From: an uncultured Metabacillus sp.
GTDB lineage: Bacteria > Bacillota > Bacilli > Bacillales > Bacillaceae
Direction of reading: 5' to 3'
NCBI RefSeq assembly: GCF_947503125.1
Contig: NZ_CANNCR010000001.1
Location: forward strand, 248,001 to 312,000
Length of the DNA: 64,000 nt
Shown: positions 18,263-27,634 of the stretch, one piece after another
Layout of the letters: every line of letters begins with the position of its first letter
Position numbering within the stretch: position 1 is the stretch's first letter
Made by a program: the position numbers and the translations under genes
Notes under the pieces: generated by a model
The model's input: the letters and a program-made list of their open reading frames with translations, nothing else
Told to the model about the DNA's origin: nothing
The model's database searches: none

Positions 18263-19585
18263 ATGTTGAGAGCGTTAGATTTGATTCATAAAATTGAGTT
18301 ACTAGATTCCTATAAACGTTTTGGGAAAGTCAAAAGAGTAGTAGGTATAATGATTGAATCAAGAGGTCCCGAAAGCTCGATTGGTGACCTTTGTTATATC
18401 TATACGGATGTGACGAAAAAGATAAAAATTCCTGCGGAAGTAGTAGGTTTTAAGGACGAAAATGTCCTGCTCATGCCATATCTGCATGTGACAGACCTAT
18501 CGCCTGGAAGCATAGTTGAAGCGACTGAAGCTCCATTAAAAATAGAGGTAGGAACAGGATTGATCGGGAAAGTAATTGATGCATTTGGTCAGCCCTTGGA
18601 TGATTCTCATTTACCAAAAGGGCTGACAAAAGTACCGACAGAACAATCACCGCCAAATCCAATGAAACGACCGCCGATTCATGAAAAAATCGAAGTAGGT
18701 GTACGTGTGATTGATAGCCTGTTAACTGTGGGAAAAGGTCAGCGTGTCGGGATTTTCGCAGGAAGTGGGGTTGGTAAAAGTACGTTAATGGGAATGATTG
18801 CACGTAATACAAATGCTGATATTAATATCATTGCCTTAATAGGAGAGCGCGGTCGCGAGGTACGGGAATTTATCGATCGTGATTTAGGGCCTGAGGGACT
18901 TAAGCGTTCAATCGTCATTGTTGCGACATCAGATCAACCTGCGTTAATGAGACTCAAGGCAGCATATACAGCAACTGCAGTAGCTGAATATTTTCGTGAG
19001 AGAGGGTTAAATGTGATGTTTATGATGGATTCAGTAACACGTGTAGCAATGGCACAACGTGAAATTGGCCTAGCTGTTGGCGAACCTCCAACAACAAAGG
19101 GGTATACGCCCTCAGTATTTGCAATTCTGCCAAAGCTGCTAGAACGAACTGGAACAAATGAGAGTGGAACGATCACCGCCTTTTATACGGTTTTGGTTGA
19201 TGGTGATGACTTAAATGAGCCTATCTCAGACACAGTTCGCGGTATACTTGATGGACATATCGTACTAGACCGTGCACTCGCAAATAAGGGGCAGTTTCCT
19301 GCAATTAATGTTTTAAAAAGCATAAGTCGTGTAATGAGCCAAATTGTCGACGAAAAACACAGGATTGCAGCAGCAAAATTAAGAGAACTCCTTTCTACAT
19401 ATTTAAATTCTGAAGATTTAATTAATATTGGGGCTTATAAAAAAGGATCCTCAAGGGAAATTGACGAGGCAATCAGATTTTATCCGAAGATTATTTCATA
19501 CTTCAAGCAAAATGTTAAAGACAAAATGACAATTGAGCAAAGTATTCATTCACTCATACAGTTAATGGAAAAAGGTGATTTTTAA
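18263..19585 (+). CDS. fliI: Flagellum-specific ATPase FliI
   Basis: Hexameric ATPase of the flagellar type III export apparatus, related to F1 beta. Walker A is GIFAGSGVGKSTLMG; further ATPase motifs are ALIGERGREVREFI, MFMMDSVTRVAMAQREI (Walker B region) and GEPPTTKGYTPSVF. From ATG 18263 it has 440 residues, with AAGGGTGA a few bases upstream; the in-frame ATG at 18248 lies inside fliH and lacks a good site. The final base of its stop codon is the first base of the fliJ start. Confidence 0.97.
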   Translation: MLRALDLIHKIELLDSYKRFGKVKRVVGIMIESRGPESSIGDLCYIYTDVTKKIKIPAEVVGFKDENVLLMPYLHVTDLSPGSIVEATEAPLKIEVGTGLIGKVIDAFGQPLDDSHLPKGLTKVPTEQSPPNPMKRPPIHEKIEVGVRVIDSLLTVGKGQRVGIFAGSGVGKSTLMGMIARNTNADINIIALIGERGREVREFIDRDLGPEGLKRSIVIVATSDQPALMRLKAAYTATAVAEYFRERGLNVMFMMDSVTRVAMAQREIGLAVGEPPTTKGYTPSVFAILPKLLERTGTNESGTITAFYTVLVDGDDLNEPISDTVRGILDGHIVLDRALANKGQFPAINVLKSISRVMSQIVDEKHRIAAAKLRELLSTYLNSEDLINIGAYKKGSSREIDEAIRFYPKIISYFKQNVKDKMTIEQSIHSLIQLMEKGDF

Positions 19586-20028
19586 TGGCTTTCCAATTCC
19601 GATTTCAAAAAATCATGGATATTAAAGAAAGTGAAAAAGAGAGATCATTTGCTGAGTATAATCAATCGGTACATGACTTTGAGCATGTTGCACATCAACT
19701 TTATGATTCTCTTAAACAGAAAGAAGTGCTTGAAGAAAATACACTTTCAAAGCTTAATCAAGGGATGTCCGTACAAGAAATTAGACATTATCAGCAATTT
19801 GTTAGCAATTTGGAAAAGTCTATTTCACATTATCAAAAGCTTGTGCAGTTGACGCGAAAGCGAATGAATGAAAAGCAAGTAAAGCTAATGCATCACAATA
19901 TTGAAGTGAAAAAATACGAAAAACTTAAAGAAAAGCAGCAAGAGAATTATTTTGCAGCAATGAACGAGCTTGAAAACAAGCATATGGATGACCTTTCAAT
20001 TCAGTCATATTTGTATCGTGGAAATTAG
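19585..20028 (+). CDS. fliJ: Flagellar export chaperone FliJ
   Basis: Coiled-coil component of the FliHIJ export complex, resembling the F1 gamma stalk. The protein is 147 residues, almost wholly helical and charged, with no globular segment, as expected of FliJ. It begins MAFQFRFQKIMDIKESEKE; the FRFQKIMDIKE start is typical. The ATG shares a base with the fliI stop codon (TAATG), so translation is likely coupled. The call rests on start, length, composition and position. Confidence 0.94.
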   Translation: MAFQFRFQKIMDIKESEKERSFAEYNQSVHDFEHVAHQLYDSLKQKEVLEENTLSKLNQGMSVQEIRHYQQFVSNLEKSISHYQKLVQLTRKRMNEKQVKLMHHNIEVKKYEKLKEKQQENYFAAMNELENKHMDDLSIQSYLYRGN

Positions 20029-20038
20029 GTGTGAGTAA

Positions 20039-20641
20039 ATGGAAAGTGAAAAGAAAGAATATGGGAAATTTCAATGGTTTTTCTTCGTCATCTTTATACC
20101 GTTCATCTTCACAGTTGTATTACTAGGTATTATCTTTTCTGTTGCAGGCTTTGATGTCCTAGGTAAAACCAAAGAAGTTTTAACTGAAGCATCTCTTGTT
20201 GAAAACCTGTTTAATAAGAAGGGAGAAGACCTAGTTGTTAACGAAAAAACAGGTAAAGAGCAGGATGAGCAGCAAAAGGAAGAAAGTGAAAAGCTTCAGA
20301 ACACGCTTGAAGAACAAACGGCGATGATTGATGCCCTTGAGAAAGATGTATCGGTAAAGGAAAAGGAAATACAAAAGTTAAATCAAGAAATAAAATCATT
20401 GCAAACGCAAATCGAAAGTCTAAATAGTGCTGAAACAAAAGAAAATACAGTCGATCTTGCAAAGCTATACGAAAACATGTCCAGCAAAAAAGCAGCTGAA
20501 ATTATCCCAAAACTAAATAATGATGAAGCGTTGTTTATTTTAACTTCACTAGATGACACACAGATAGCGGACATCTTGGCGAAAATGACTGTTGATGATG
20601 CGGTTAAGTTTACCAATCTATTAGCTGAAAACAGTGAGTAA
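20039..20641 (+). CDS. ylxF: YlxF: membrane-anchored coiled-coil protein with MgtE-N-like domain
   Basis: A 200-residue protein with one transmembrane segment near residues 13-37 (FFVIFIPFIFTVVLLGIIFSVAG), a long coiled coil (about 75-140, EKDVSVKEKEIQKLNQEIK), and a C-terminal helical domain with SSKKAAEIIPKLNNDEALFIL and TQIADILAKM, resembling the MgtE N domain and the MotE family. In B. subtilis the same slot holds ylxF, whose exact role is unsettled; MotE-like proteins act as chaperones of motor proteins. Motor or export assistance is inference from position and domain type. Confidence 0.88.
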   Translation: MESEKKEYGKFQWFFFVIFIPFIFTVVLLGIIFSVAGFDVLGKTKEVLTEASLVENLFNKKGEDLVVNEKTGKEQDEQQKEESEKLQNTLEEQTAMIDALEKDVSVKEKEIQKLNQEIKSLQTQIESLNSAETKENTVDLAKLYENMSSKKAAEIIPKLNNDEALFILTSLDDTQIADILAKMTVDDAVKFTNLLAENSE

Positions 20642-20653
20642 GGAGGTGATTAA

Positions 20654-22864
20654 GTGAAGATCATGCCGATATTACAAATGTTTAATCTAGCTTCTGATGA
20701 AACTAAAAATAGTTCTAAATCTAGCGGATTATCATTTCATCAATGTTTAGCTGAAACCATAAACGAAAATCCTAAATCTCACATAAAGAATCAAGATTCA
20801 TTCATCAATGGCCTGTCTTTTGATGTGATAATAGATGAACTAAATCAGCTTTTATCTGGACTGCCTGAAATAGAACAAGCTATCTTATCTAAGTGCCAGC
20901 AAGAAAAACCATCGCTTTCTTTTAATACGCTTATTTCACTTATTGAAAATGAAACAAGCAGGCATTTTAGTGAAGCTGCCTCATTTGATGAATGGTTTAA
21001 TCAAGTAAAAATATCTCCAAAGGCTGTTGGAGTATTAACGATCGTTAAAGCATTTGAAACAATAGAAGCAACAGAAGCAAATGTAGATTTCACCCTATAC
21101 AAATCGATGCTAAACAATATGTTAGAAAGGGAGTACCCTAGTTATATCAATACACAGCCTCTTTCATCTTCAAACCTGAATCAGGCAATCGAACAGATGG
21201 ATTTGCAAGATAAAGTTTTAATAGAAGGGCAAATAGTGCTAAAAAACTGGGTAACTAGTGATGAAACGGGCAGATTACATAAAAGTGAAAAATTAATTGT
21301 AATAAATAATAAATTGGCTGAAATGAAAAGAATGCCAATAGTAGATGCCGAAATGAAAAAAGAGATATTACATGAAATTTTGTCATCAACAACTAATCTA
21401 GAGAGTAAAAATAGTCTTCAACATATTATAGGTAACGCAGATTTATCATTAATTAAAACAATATTTCATAATACGGTTAACAGTCTATTTACAGAAAACA
21501 CTCTTTACAGCCAATTAGATAGTTTCGTTAATAAAACTCAAAGTATGTCCGTTGTCGGAGAAATTTTTTTGGGAAATTCCATATCTAATGATCGACAGGA
21601 TCCGCTGTTTAATAAGCCAATACAATTCGAAAAAAAAGAGAGATTCCTATATTCAATTAATAAGGAGCAAACTGAACAATCAGAAGCATTAAAAAAAATT
21701 GAAGAAACCATCTATTTATTACAATCAGAACTTAATCAACTTCCTGAAGTGTCCAAAAATAGCTCTAATTTTATAATTGAAGTTGTCAATTTAATAAATC
21801 AATACATCGGTAATAATCATGATCAGGGCATTGATAACAATGCTAGTATAAAAAACATTCAATCTGATTTATTTATTAGGTTTCCAGGAAAAACACAATC
21901 CATCCTCTCACTATTAAACATGAAAGATATGAATAGAAGTCCATACTTTATGAATATAACGGAACCTCACTATGAATTTAACGCGAATGAGTTGACACAA
22001 AAAATGGACCCATTCATGAAACGAGTAGAGATGTTAATGAAAGAAATGGATATCCCCTCAACACAAGGAGACTTAAATGATTTAGTAAAGAAAGTAGAAA
22101 GTGCCATAAAGGTTCTCCAGTTCGAATATCAGCAGTTAGAACAAAAAGGCTTTATTCCTAAGGATATTCATATTTTTAATGAAAGCTTAAAAACAAAGCT
22201 AACAAAAGACCATGAGCAATCAATCGTTAAGAATGAAAGTTCTGCAGTTAAAGAATATGAACCTTTCATCGGCAAAACAATAAATGGCCGAGCAGATCAG
22301 CTGCTGCCAGCATTAAAGCTGCCAATTCAAGCGAATGAAGCTGAGCAAACAGGCCAACTCAAAGCAGAAACATTTACGATCCAACTAGATATGGTGCTTG
22401 ATAAATTAGACATCTCTCCAAGCGGAAAGGAAACAGATAGGTCAACACGCCAGGAGTTTACAAAACAATTGGTTAATGCGTTTAAAACGAGTAAATTTGC
22501 TCAACTGCCAAATGGTGCAAATCGTTTATTGATCAAATTGAATCCGGAGCATCTTGGATCATTGACAGTCAGATTAGTTCAAAGAAACGGTGAGATGATA
22601 GCACGAATTATTACATCAACCGAATCAGCAAGAGACCTTCTAGACCATACCTTGAATCAGCTAAAGCAGGCACTTCCGACAGTGCAAATTGAGATTGAAA
22701 GGTTTGAGCTATTCACAGAGCAAAATGTTAGACCATCTAAAGAACATAATTCTGAACAAAAACAAGAGAAGGAATATGCTGAGCAAAAACGTGATGAGGA
22801 AGACAAAGAGCATGAGAAGAGCTTTATTGAATCATTAAAAGAAGTTTTAAATGCAACTGTGTAG
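20654..22864 (+). CDS. fliK: Flagellar hook-length control protein FliK, unusually long
   Basis: Measures hook length and switches export specificity from hook to filament proteins. Only the C-terminal region (about residues 610-700) is clearly conserved: LLIKLNPEHLGSLTVRLVQR, then MIARIITSTESARDLL, the Flg_hook domain. The preceding ~600 residues are polar, Asn- and Gln-rich and poorly conserved. It has 736 residues, well above the roughly 490 of B. subtilis FliK. The tail is Glu/Lys rich. GTG 20654 is the start, preceded by AAGGAGGTGA. Identification rests on the C-terminal domain and its slot between ylxF and flgD. Confidence 0.92.
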   Translation: MKIMPILQMFNLASDETKNSSKSSGLSFHQCLAETINENPKSHIKNQDSFINGLSFDVIIDELNQLLSGLPEIEQAILSKCQQEKPSLSFNTLISLIENETSRHFSEAASFDEWFNQVKISPKAVGVLTIVKAFETIEATEANVDFTLYKSMLNNMLEREYPSYINTQPLSSSNLNQAIEQMDLQDKVLIEGQIVLKNWVTSDETGRLHKSEKLIVINNKLAEMKRMPIVDAEMKKEILHEILSSTTNLESKNSLQHIIGNADLSLIKTIFHNTVNSLFTENTLYSQLDSFVNKTQSMSVVGEIFLGNSISNDRQDPLFNKPIQFEKKERFLYSINKEQTEQSEALKKIEETIYLLQSELNQLPEVSKNSSNFIIEVVNLINQYIGNNHDQGIDNNASIKNIQSDLFIRFPGKTQSILSLLNMKDMNRSPYFMNITEPHYEFNANELTQKMDPFMKRVEMLMKEMDIPSTQGDLNDLVKKVESAIKVLQFEYQQLEQKGFIPKDIHIFNESLKTKLTKDHEQSIVKNESSAVKEYEPFIGKTINGRADQLLPALKLPIQANEAEQTGQLKAETFTIQLDMVLDKLDISPSGKETDRSTRQEFTKQLVNAFKTSKFAQLPNGANRLLIKLNPEHLGSLTVRLVQRNGEMIARIITSTESARDLLDHTLNQLKQALPTVQIEIERFELFTEQNVRPSKEHNSEQKQEKEYAEQKRDEEDKEHEKSFIESLKEVLNATV

Positions 22865-22876
22865 GGAGGATATAAA

Positions 22877-23302
22877 TTGACTTCAATTGATCCGAGTTTA
22901 CTGTTAACAAGTAAACCAAGTACAACCACTACAGGCAACTCCAGTCTTGGAAAAGATGAATTTTTAAAAATCCTGATGGCACAGCTGCAACATCAGGATC
23001 CTCTTAACCCGATGGAGGATAAAGAATTCATCGCGCAAATGGCTCAATTTTCATCATTAGAGCAAACAACAAATATGGCAAATATGTTGGAGAGATTTTT
23101 AACTACCCAAACTCAAGGAGAATCTATCTTAAAATATTCTGAAATGATTGGAAAGCATGTCGAATGGATGAATGCTGAAGTACAAACTGGAGGCGGCATT
23201 GTTAAAGCAATTAAACAATCTGAAACAGGGATTATGCTAGTGCTGGAGGATGGGAAAGAAATATCAAGTGATTTTATAAAAAAAATAAGCAACGCCGAGT
23301 AA
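22877..23302 (+). CDS. flgD: Flagellar hook cap protein FlgD
   Basis: Caps the growing hook and allows FlgE subunits to polymerise; removed once the hook is finished. The conserved N-terminal block is LGKDEFLKILMAQLQHQDPL followed by NPMEDKEFIAQMAQFSSLEQ. At 141 residues it is the short Bacillus form (formerly ylxG), without the large hook-cap domains of enterobacteria. The start is TTG 22877, preceded by GGGAGGA. flgE follows 49 bases after the stop. Confidence 0.96.
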   Translation: MTSIDPSLLLTSKPSTTTTGNSSLGKDEFLKILMAQLQHQDPLNPMEDKEFIAQMAQFSSLEQTTNMANMLERFLTTQTQGESILKYSEMIGKHVEWMNAEVQTGGGIVKAIKQSETGIMLVLEDGKEISSDFIKKISNAE

Positions 23303-23351
23303 TTCAACGATACTTACTGAAAAATATGATTACTAAAGGGAGAGATCTGAC

Positions 23352-24296
23352 ATGTTACGTTCATTATACTCAGGAATCAGCGGAATGAAAAACTTTCAAA
23401 CAAAATTAGATGTTATTGGTAACAACATTGCTAACGTCAATACGTATGGGTTTAAAAAATCGCGTACAACTTTTTCTGATTTATTTAGTCAGCAAATATC
23501 TGGTGCAGCTGGTGCAACAGATAATAAATCCGGAACAAATGCAAAGGAAGTTGGTTTAGGATCACAAATTAGCTCAATCGATACAATTCACACAACTGGA
23601 TCGACGCAAATAACATCTAGATCATTGGACCTTGCATTAAATGGTGAAGGGTTTTTTATTGTTGGGACACTTAATGATCCTGATGCAGTAGACATTGATG
23701 AGGGTAATAATTCAGGGACTAATCGAATTACTGGTCCTATTGAAGATGCTATTAATTTAAATTATACGAGGTCTGGTAATTTCTATTTAGATGATAAAGG
23801 ATATCTCGTTACCGCAGATGGTATGTATGTTATCGGAGAATCAGGTAAAGTGGACGCGAATAACTTTGGAACTACTCCAACTGAAATTCCTGGTCTCATC
23901 CAGATCCCATTAACAGCTCAAAGCTTTAGTATTGGACCAGATGGTACTGTGAATTTCGTTAATGAAAATGGTGAATTAAACGTTGGTGGCCGAATTAGAG
24001 TCGTGAACTTCGCAAATGAAGGCGGTTTGGAAAAAGTAGGCGGGAATTTATATCGAGAATCAGCAAACTCCGGAACAGTAGATCAAGATAACAATGGTAT
24101 CGCCTTAAATGATCTATCAATTGCCGGTGAAGATGGAACTTCAACAATTATCTCCGGCGCCTTAGAAATGTCAAACGTAGATCTTGCTGAAGAATTCACT
24201 GAAATGATTGTTGCCCAGCGCGGATTCCAATCAAATACAAAGATTATTACAACGTCAGATGAAATCCTGCAGGAATTAATGGGGCTAAAACGTTAA
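23352..24296 (+). CDS. flgE: Flagellar hook protein FlgE
   Basis: Structural subunit of the hook, the flexible joint between motor and filament. It begins MLRSLYSGISGMKNFQ, then LDVIGNNIANVNTYGFKKS, the flagellar rod/hook signature. The C-terminal helix has VDLAEEFTEMIVAQRGFQSN, also characteristic. At 314 residues it is longer than B. subtilis FlgE (264). The extra length includes an Asp/Asn-rich insertion at about residues 104-133 (NDPDAVDIDEGNNSGTN), likely surface exposed. It sits between flgD and swrD, which supports FlgE over the related FlgG. Confidence 0.94.
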   Translation: MLRSLYSGISGMKNFQTKLDVIGNNIANVNTYGFKKSRTTFSDLFSQQISGAAGATDNKSGTNAKEVGLGSQISSIDTIHTTGSTQITSRSLDLALNGEGFFIVGTLNDPDAVDIDEGNNSGTNRITGPIEDAINLNYTRSGNFYLDDKGYLVTADGMYVIGESGKVDANNFGTTPTEIPGLIQIPLTAQSFSIGPDGTVNFVNENGELNVGGRIRVVNFANEGGLEKVGGNLYRESANSGTVDQDNNGIALNDLSIAGEDGTSTIISGALEMSNVDLAEEFTEMIVAQRGFQSNTKIITTSDEILQELMGLKR

Positions 24297-24352
24297 GAAA
24301 GGGGAAGCGGGCTGATAATAAATCCGTTTCATAATTATTAGCCCATGCATCT

Positions 24353-24574
24353 ATGATTCAGTTAACTAGACTAAATGGAAAACCATTTTCACTAAATGCA
24401 TTATATATTGAAGTCATTGAATCATTTCCTGATACAACCATCACGTTAACTAATGGACATAAATACGTTGTAAAAGAGCCAGAACAAGAGGTTTGCATGA
24501 GAATTGCCTCTTTTTATAGAGATATTAATGTTCTGTCGTTAAGAAAGGGCTCGGAGGTCTTGGAGGATGAATAA
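24353..24574 (+). CDS. swrD: SwrD (FlbD-like, YlzI) swarming motility protein
   Basis: Small 73-residue cytoplasmic protein of the FlbD family. The conserved core is [23 protein letters not shown] with [17 protein letters not shown]. In B. subtilis SwrD is needed for full motor torque and swarming; the mechanism is not settled. ATG 24353 has no strong ribosome-binding site directly before it (GCCCATGCATCT), so translation may be weak or use upstream coupling. The stop overlaps the fliL start by 8 bases. Confidence 0.92.
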   Translation: MIQLTRLNGKPFSLNALYIEVIESFPDTTITLTNGHKYVVKEPEQEVCMRIASFYRDINVLSLRKGSEVLEDE

Positions 24575-24992
24575 AAAGCTTTTAAGCATTATGCTTGTCA
24601 TTATCATTTCGATTACTTTAATAGGTGTGACAGCGTTAGTTGTTGTCATGAAATTTCAAGGTGATAAGGAGCATAATGAACCATCAATAGAAGAGGTAGT
24701 TGAGGCAAGTGTGGATATCCCGGAAATCACGACAAATTTAGCTAGTGGAAACATCGTACGCCTATCATTCAAAATCGAAACCGATTCTAAAAAAGCAAAA
24801 GAGGAATTGGAACAACGAGAATTTCAAATTCGCGATATTATCATTTCAGAATTAGCCAATATGACCGCTGAACAGCTCGAAGGAAAAGAAGGGATGGACA
24901 AGCTGAAAGCAGCACTTAAGCAAAAAACAAATGGTTTAATGCAAGAAGGCAAGATCAATAAGGTTTATACCACTTCCTATATCCTTCAATAA
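24567..24992 (+). CDS. fliL: Flagellar basal body-associated protein FliL
   Basis: Single-pass membrane protein near the stators that supports motor output. The transmembrane segment lies at about residues 4-28 ([24 protein letters not shown]). The extracytoplasmic domain follows, with [23 protein letters not shown] and [20 protein letters not shown], the FliL core. At 141 residues it matches B. subtilis. The site TTGGAGG precedes ATG 24567, which lies inside the end of swrD, so the two are probably coupled. Confidence 0.96.
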   Translation: MNKKLLSIMLVIIISITLIGVTALVVVMKFQGDKEHNEPSIEEVVEASVDIPEITTNLASGNIVRLSFKIETDSKKAKEELEQREFQIRDIIISELANMTAEQLEGKEGMDKLKAALKQKTNGLMQEGKINKVYTTSYILQ

Positions 24993-25023
24993 GATAAAAA
25001 GAATTTATTAGGAGGTGAAATCT

Positions 25024-26025
25024 TTGGCAGGTGATATTTTATCACAAAGTGAAATTGATGCCTTGCTCTCTGCCATTTCGGCCGGTGAGATGGATGCAGA
25101 TGAATTAAAGAAGGAAGAGGCCAATAAAAAGGTAAAAGTTTATGATTTTAAGAGGGCTTTACGCTTTTCTAAGGATCAAATCCGCAGCTTAACAAGAATA
25201 CATGATAATTTTGCACGGTTACTAACCACTTATTTTTCAGCACAGCTTCGTACGTATATTCAAATTTCTGTTGGATCAGTAGATCAATTGCCATATGAGG
25301 AATTTATTCGCTCGATCCCGAAAATGACTGTACTAAATGTTTTTGAAGTTCAGCCGCTTGAGGGAAGAGTCCTCATGGAAGTAAACCCGAATATCGCATA
25401 CGCCATGATGGATCGAGTAATGGGAGGACTTGGATCAAGCATAAACAAGATTGATAATTTAACAGAAATTGAAACGAAAATCATTTCAAACATATTTGAA
25501 AAGTCTCTGGATAACTATCAGGAAGCTTGGGACTCGATCATTGATATTGAACCGGTAATGGCTGAATTTGAAGTAAATCCACAATTTTTACAGATGGTTT
25601 CTCCAAATGAAACCGTTGTTGTGATTTCACTAAATATACAAGTTGGAGAAGTAAGTGGGATGATAAATCTTTGTATACCGCATGTTGTTTTAGAGCCAAT
25701 CATTCCAAGACTTTCCGCTCACTATTGGATGCAATCTGATCGTAAAGAGCCTAAACCAATTGAGATTGAAGCTTTAAAGAAACAAATTCAATTAACTGAA
25801 TTAACAGTGTCAGCGGAGCTTGGCTCTTCGGAATTGTCAATTCAAGATTTTCTGCACCTTCAAATAGGGGACGTTATCCAATTGGACTGCTCCATCGACC
25901 AGCCATTAGTAGTTAACGTAGGAGAAAAGCCAAAGTTTATTGGACAACCAGGAAAATTGAACAAGAAATTAGCGGTTCAAATTATTGATCACGTAACAAG
26001 GGGTGACGAAGAAGGTGAGTCATAA
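25024..26025 (+). CDS. fliM: Flagellar motor switch protein FliM
   Basis: C-ring protein that receives the CheY-phosphate signal. The N-terminal CheY-P-binding peptide is LSQSEIDALLSAI. The middle CheC-like domain (RALRFSKDQIRSLTRIHDNFAR, with the GGLGSS segment) binds FliG. The C-terminal SpoA/FliN-type domain covers about residues 255-325. I prefer TTG 25024 (333 residues, MAGDILSQSE): TTAGGAGGTG lies 7 bases upstream, while the in-frame GTG at 25015 is part of that ribosome-binding site. fliY begins 1 base after its stop. Confidence 0.96.
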   Translation: MAGDILSQSEIDALLSAISAGEMDADELKKEEANKKVKVYDFKRALRFSKDQIRSLTRIHDNFARLLTTYFSAQLRTYIQISVGSVDQLPYEEFIRSIPKMTVLNVFEVQPLEGRVLMEVNPNIAYAMMDRVMGGLGSSINKIDNLTEIETKIISNIFEKSLDNYQEAWDSIIDIEPVMAEFEVNPQFLQMVSPNETVVVISLNIQVGEVSGMINLCIPHVVLEPIIPRLSAHYWMQSDRKEPKPIEIEALKKQIQLTELTVSAELGSSELSIQDFLHLQIGDVIQLDCSIDQPLVVNVGEKPKFIGQPGKLNKKLAVQIIDHVTRGDEEGES

Positions 26026-26026
26026 T

Positions 26027-27232
26027 ATGTTATCTCAGGATGAAATTGATGCTTTGTTAAATGGAACAAGCATTGATACAACTGTAGAAGTGAACGGGGA
26101 AGAAATCTTGAAAACAGAGGATTATTTTAATGCGATGGAAGAGGACGCTATTGGGGAGATCGGAAATATATCATTCGGAAGTTCTGCAACAGCATTATCT
26201 AATTTATTACAACAAAAGGTTGAAATTACAACACCAAGTGTCTCTATTGTCCGTAAAAGTAAATTAGGTGAACAGTTTCTGCACCCATATGTTGCCATTG
26301 AAGTGAATTATACCGAAGGGTTTTCTGGCAGTAACTTATTTGTCATCAAGCAAAACGATGCAGCTATCATTGCCGATTTAATGATAGGTGGCGATGGAAT
26401 GAATCCTGATGCGATGCTTGGTGAAATCCAAATTAGTGCCGTTCAGGAAGCGATGAACCAAATGATGGGTTCTGCTGCAACATCGATGTCAACCATATTT
26501 AATAAGAAAGTTGATATTTCACCACCGAGCGTTGAACTGCTTGATGTTAACCAAAGCGATGATACACCCGAGGTTGTCAATGATGAATTATTAGTTCAGG
26601 TTTCCTTTCACTTAAAGATCGGAACCCTTATTGATTCAAATATAATGCAATTATTACCTTTATATTTTGCGAAAAACTTAATTGAGGAGTTAATCAGTCC
26701 AAAGCAAGAGGCTGCTACGGCTGAAGCTGTGATTGAGCAGCCGTCATCTTTGATAGAAAACATTAAGCTTCATGGTAATAGCAATCAGGGAATCGGAATA
26801 AATCAACTTGAGCAAAAAATGTATTCACACCAATTACAGCAACAACCAAGCCAGCAAAATATAGAACGGACACAACAACAAATGTATACAGGGCATCCTC
26901 CGCAGCAAACAGTTAATGTAAAACCTGCTGATTTTACTTCGTTTGAGCCAGTACAATTGCAACGTCAGGATACAAAGAATCTTGACATGCTTCTTGATAT
27001 TCCATTGCAGGTAACAGTGGAATTAGGAAGAACGAAGCGTTCTGTTAAAGAGATTTTAGAACTATCGTCCGGTTCGATCATTGAGCTTGATAAGCTCGCA
27101 GGAGAACCAGTTGATATTTTGGTGAATAGTAAAATTGTTGCTAAAGGGGAAGTCGTCGTTATTGACGAAAATTTTGGCGTGCGTGTAACAGATATTATTA
27201 GCCAGACGGAACGCTTAAATAAACTTAAATAA
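26027..27232 (+). CDS. fliY: Flagellar switch protein and CheY-P phosphatase FliY
   Basis: Combines a FliN-type C-ring domain with a CheC-like phosphatase, a Firmicutes hallmark. The N-terminal peptide LSQDEIDALLNG resembles that of FliM and would bind CheY-P. The CheC-type motifs are EDAIGEIGNISFGSSATAL and QISAVQEAMNQMMGSAATS (Glu and Asn catalytic pairs). A Gln-rich linker (about residues 250-310, QLQQQPSQQN) leads to the C-terminal FliN/SpoA domain. ATG 26027 gives 401 residues, with GAAGGTGAG upstream; the in-frame GTG at 26003 lies inside fliM. With cheC broken here, FliY may be the main CheY-P phosphatase. Confidence 0.95.
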   Translation: MLSQDEIDALLNGTSIDTTVEVNGEEILKTEDYFNAMEEDAIGEIGNISFGSSATALSNLLQQKVEITTPSVSIVRKSKLGEQFLHPYVAIEVNYTEGFSGSNLFVIKQNDAAIIADLMIGGDGMNPDAMLGEIQISAVQEAMNQMMGSAATSMSTIFNKKVDISPPSVELLDVNQSDDTPEVVNDELLVQVSFHLKIGTLIDSNIMQLLPLYFAKNLIEELISPKQEAATAEAVIEQPSSLIENIKLHGNSNQGIGINQLEQKMYSHQLQQQPSQQNIERTQQQMYTGHPPQQTVNVKPADFTSFEPVQLQRQDTKNLDMLLDIPLQVTVELGRTKRSVKEILELSSGSIIELDKLAGEPVDILVNSKIVAKGEVVVIDENFGVRVTDIISQTERLNKLK

Positions 27233-27258
27233 AGTTAAATAGATTAGGAGTGGAATTT

Positions 27259-27621
27259 ATGGCACATAAAATTATGATTGTTGACGATGCAGCATTTATG
27301 AGAATGATGATTAAAGACATATTAACGAAAAATGGTTATGAAATCGTTGCTGAAGCAGCTGATGGTGTTCAAGCTGTTGAAAAATATAAAGAACACCAGC
27401 CAGATCTCGTAACGATGGATATTACCATGCCTGAAATGGATGGTATTGCTGCATTAAAGGAGATTAAACAAATCAACCCAAATGCAAAGGTGATCATGTG
27501 TTCTGCAATGGGTCAGCAAGCAATGGTTATTGATGCTATTCAAGCAGGAGCAAAAGACTTTATTGTAAAGCCATTTCAAGCAGACAGAGTATTAGAAGCG
27601 ATCGGAAAAACATTGGGCTAA
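27259..27621 (+). CDS. cheY: Chemotaxis response regulator CheY
   Basis: Single-domain receiver phosphorylated by CheA; CheY-P binds FliM and FliY and controls rotation. The phospho-acceptor is D54 in LVTMDITMPEMDG; the acidic pocket is DD in IMIVDDAAFM; the conserved Lys lies in KDFIVKPFQ. The switch Ser/Thr position holds Ser (MCSAMG). At 120 residues it is the standard length. ATG 27259 is preceded by TTAGGAGTGG; the in-frame GTG at 27250 overlaps that site. Confidence 0.98.
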   Translation: MAHKIMIVDDAAFMRMMIKDILTKNGYEIVAEAADGVQAVEKYKEHQPDLVTMDITMPEMDGIAALKEIKQINPNAKVIMCSAMGQQAMVIDAIQAGAKDFIVKPFQADRVLEAIGKTLG

Positions 27622-27634
27622 AGGTGGAGTAAAA

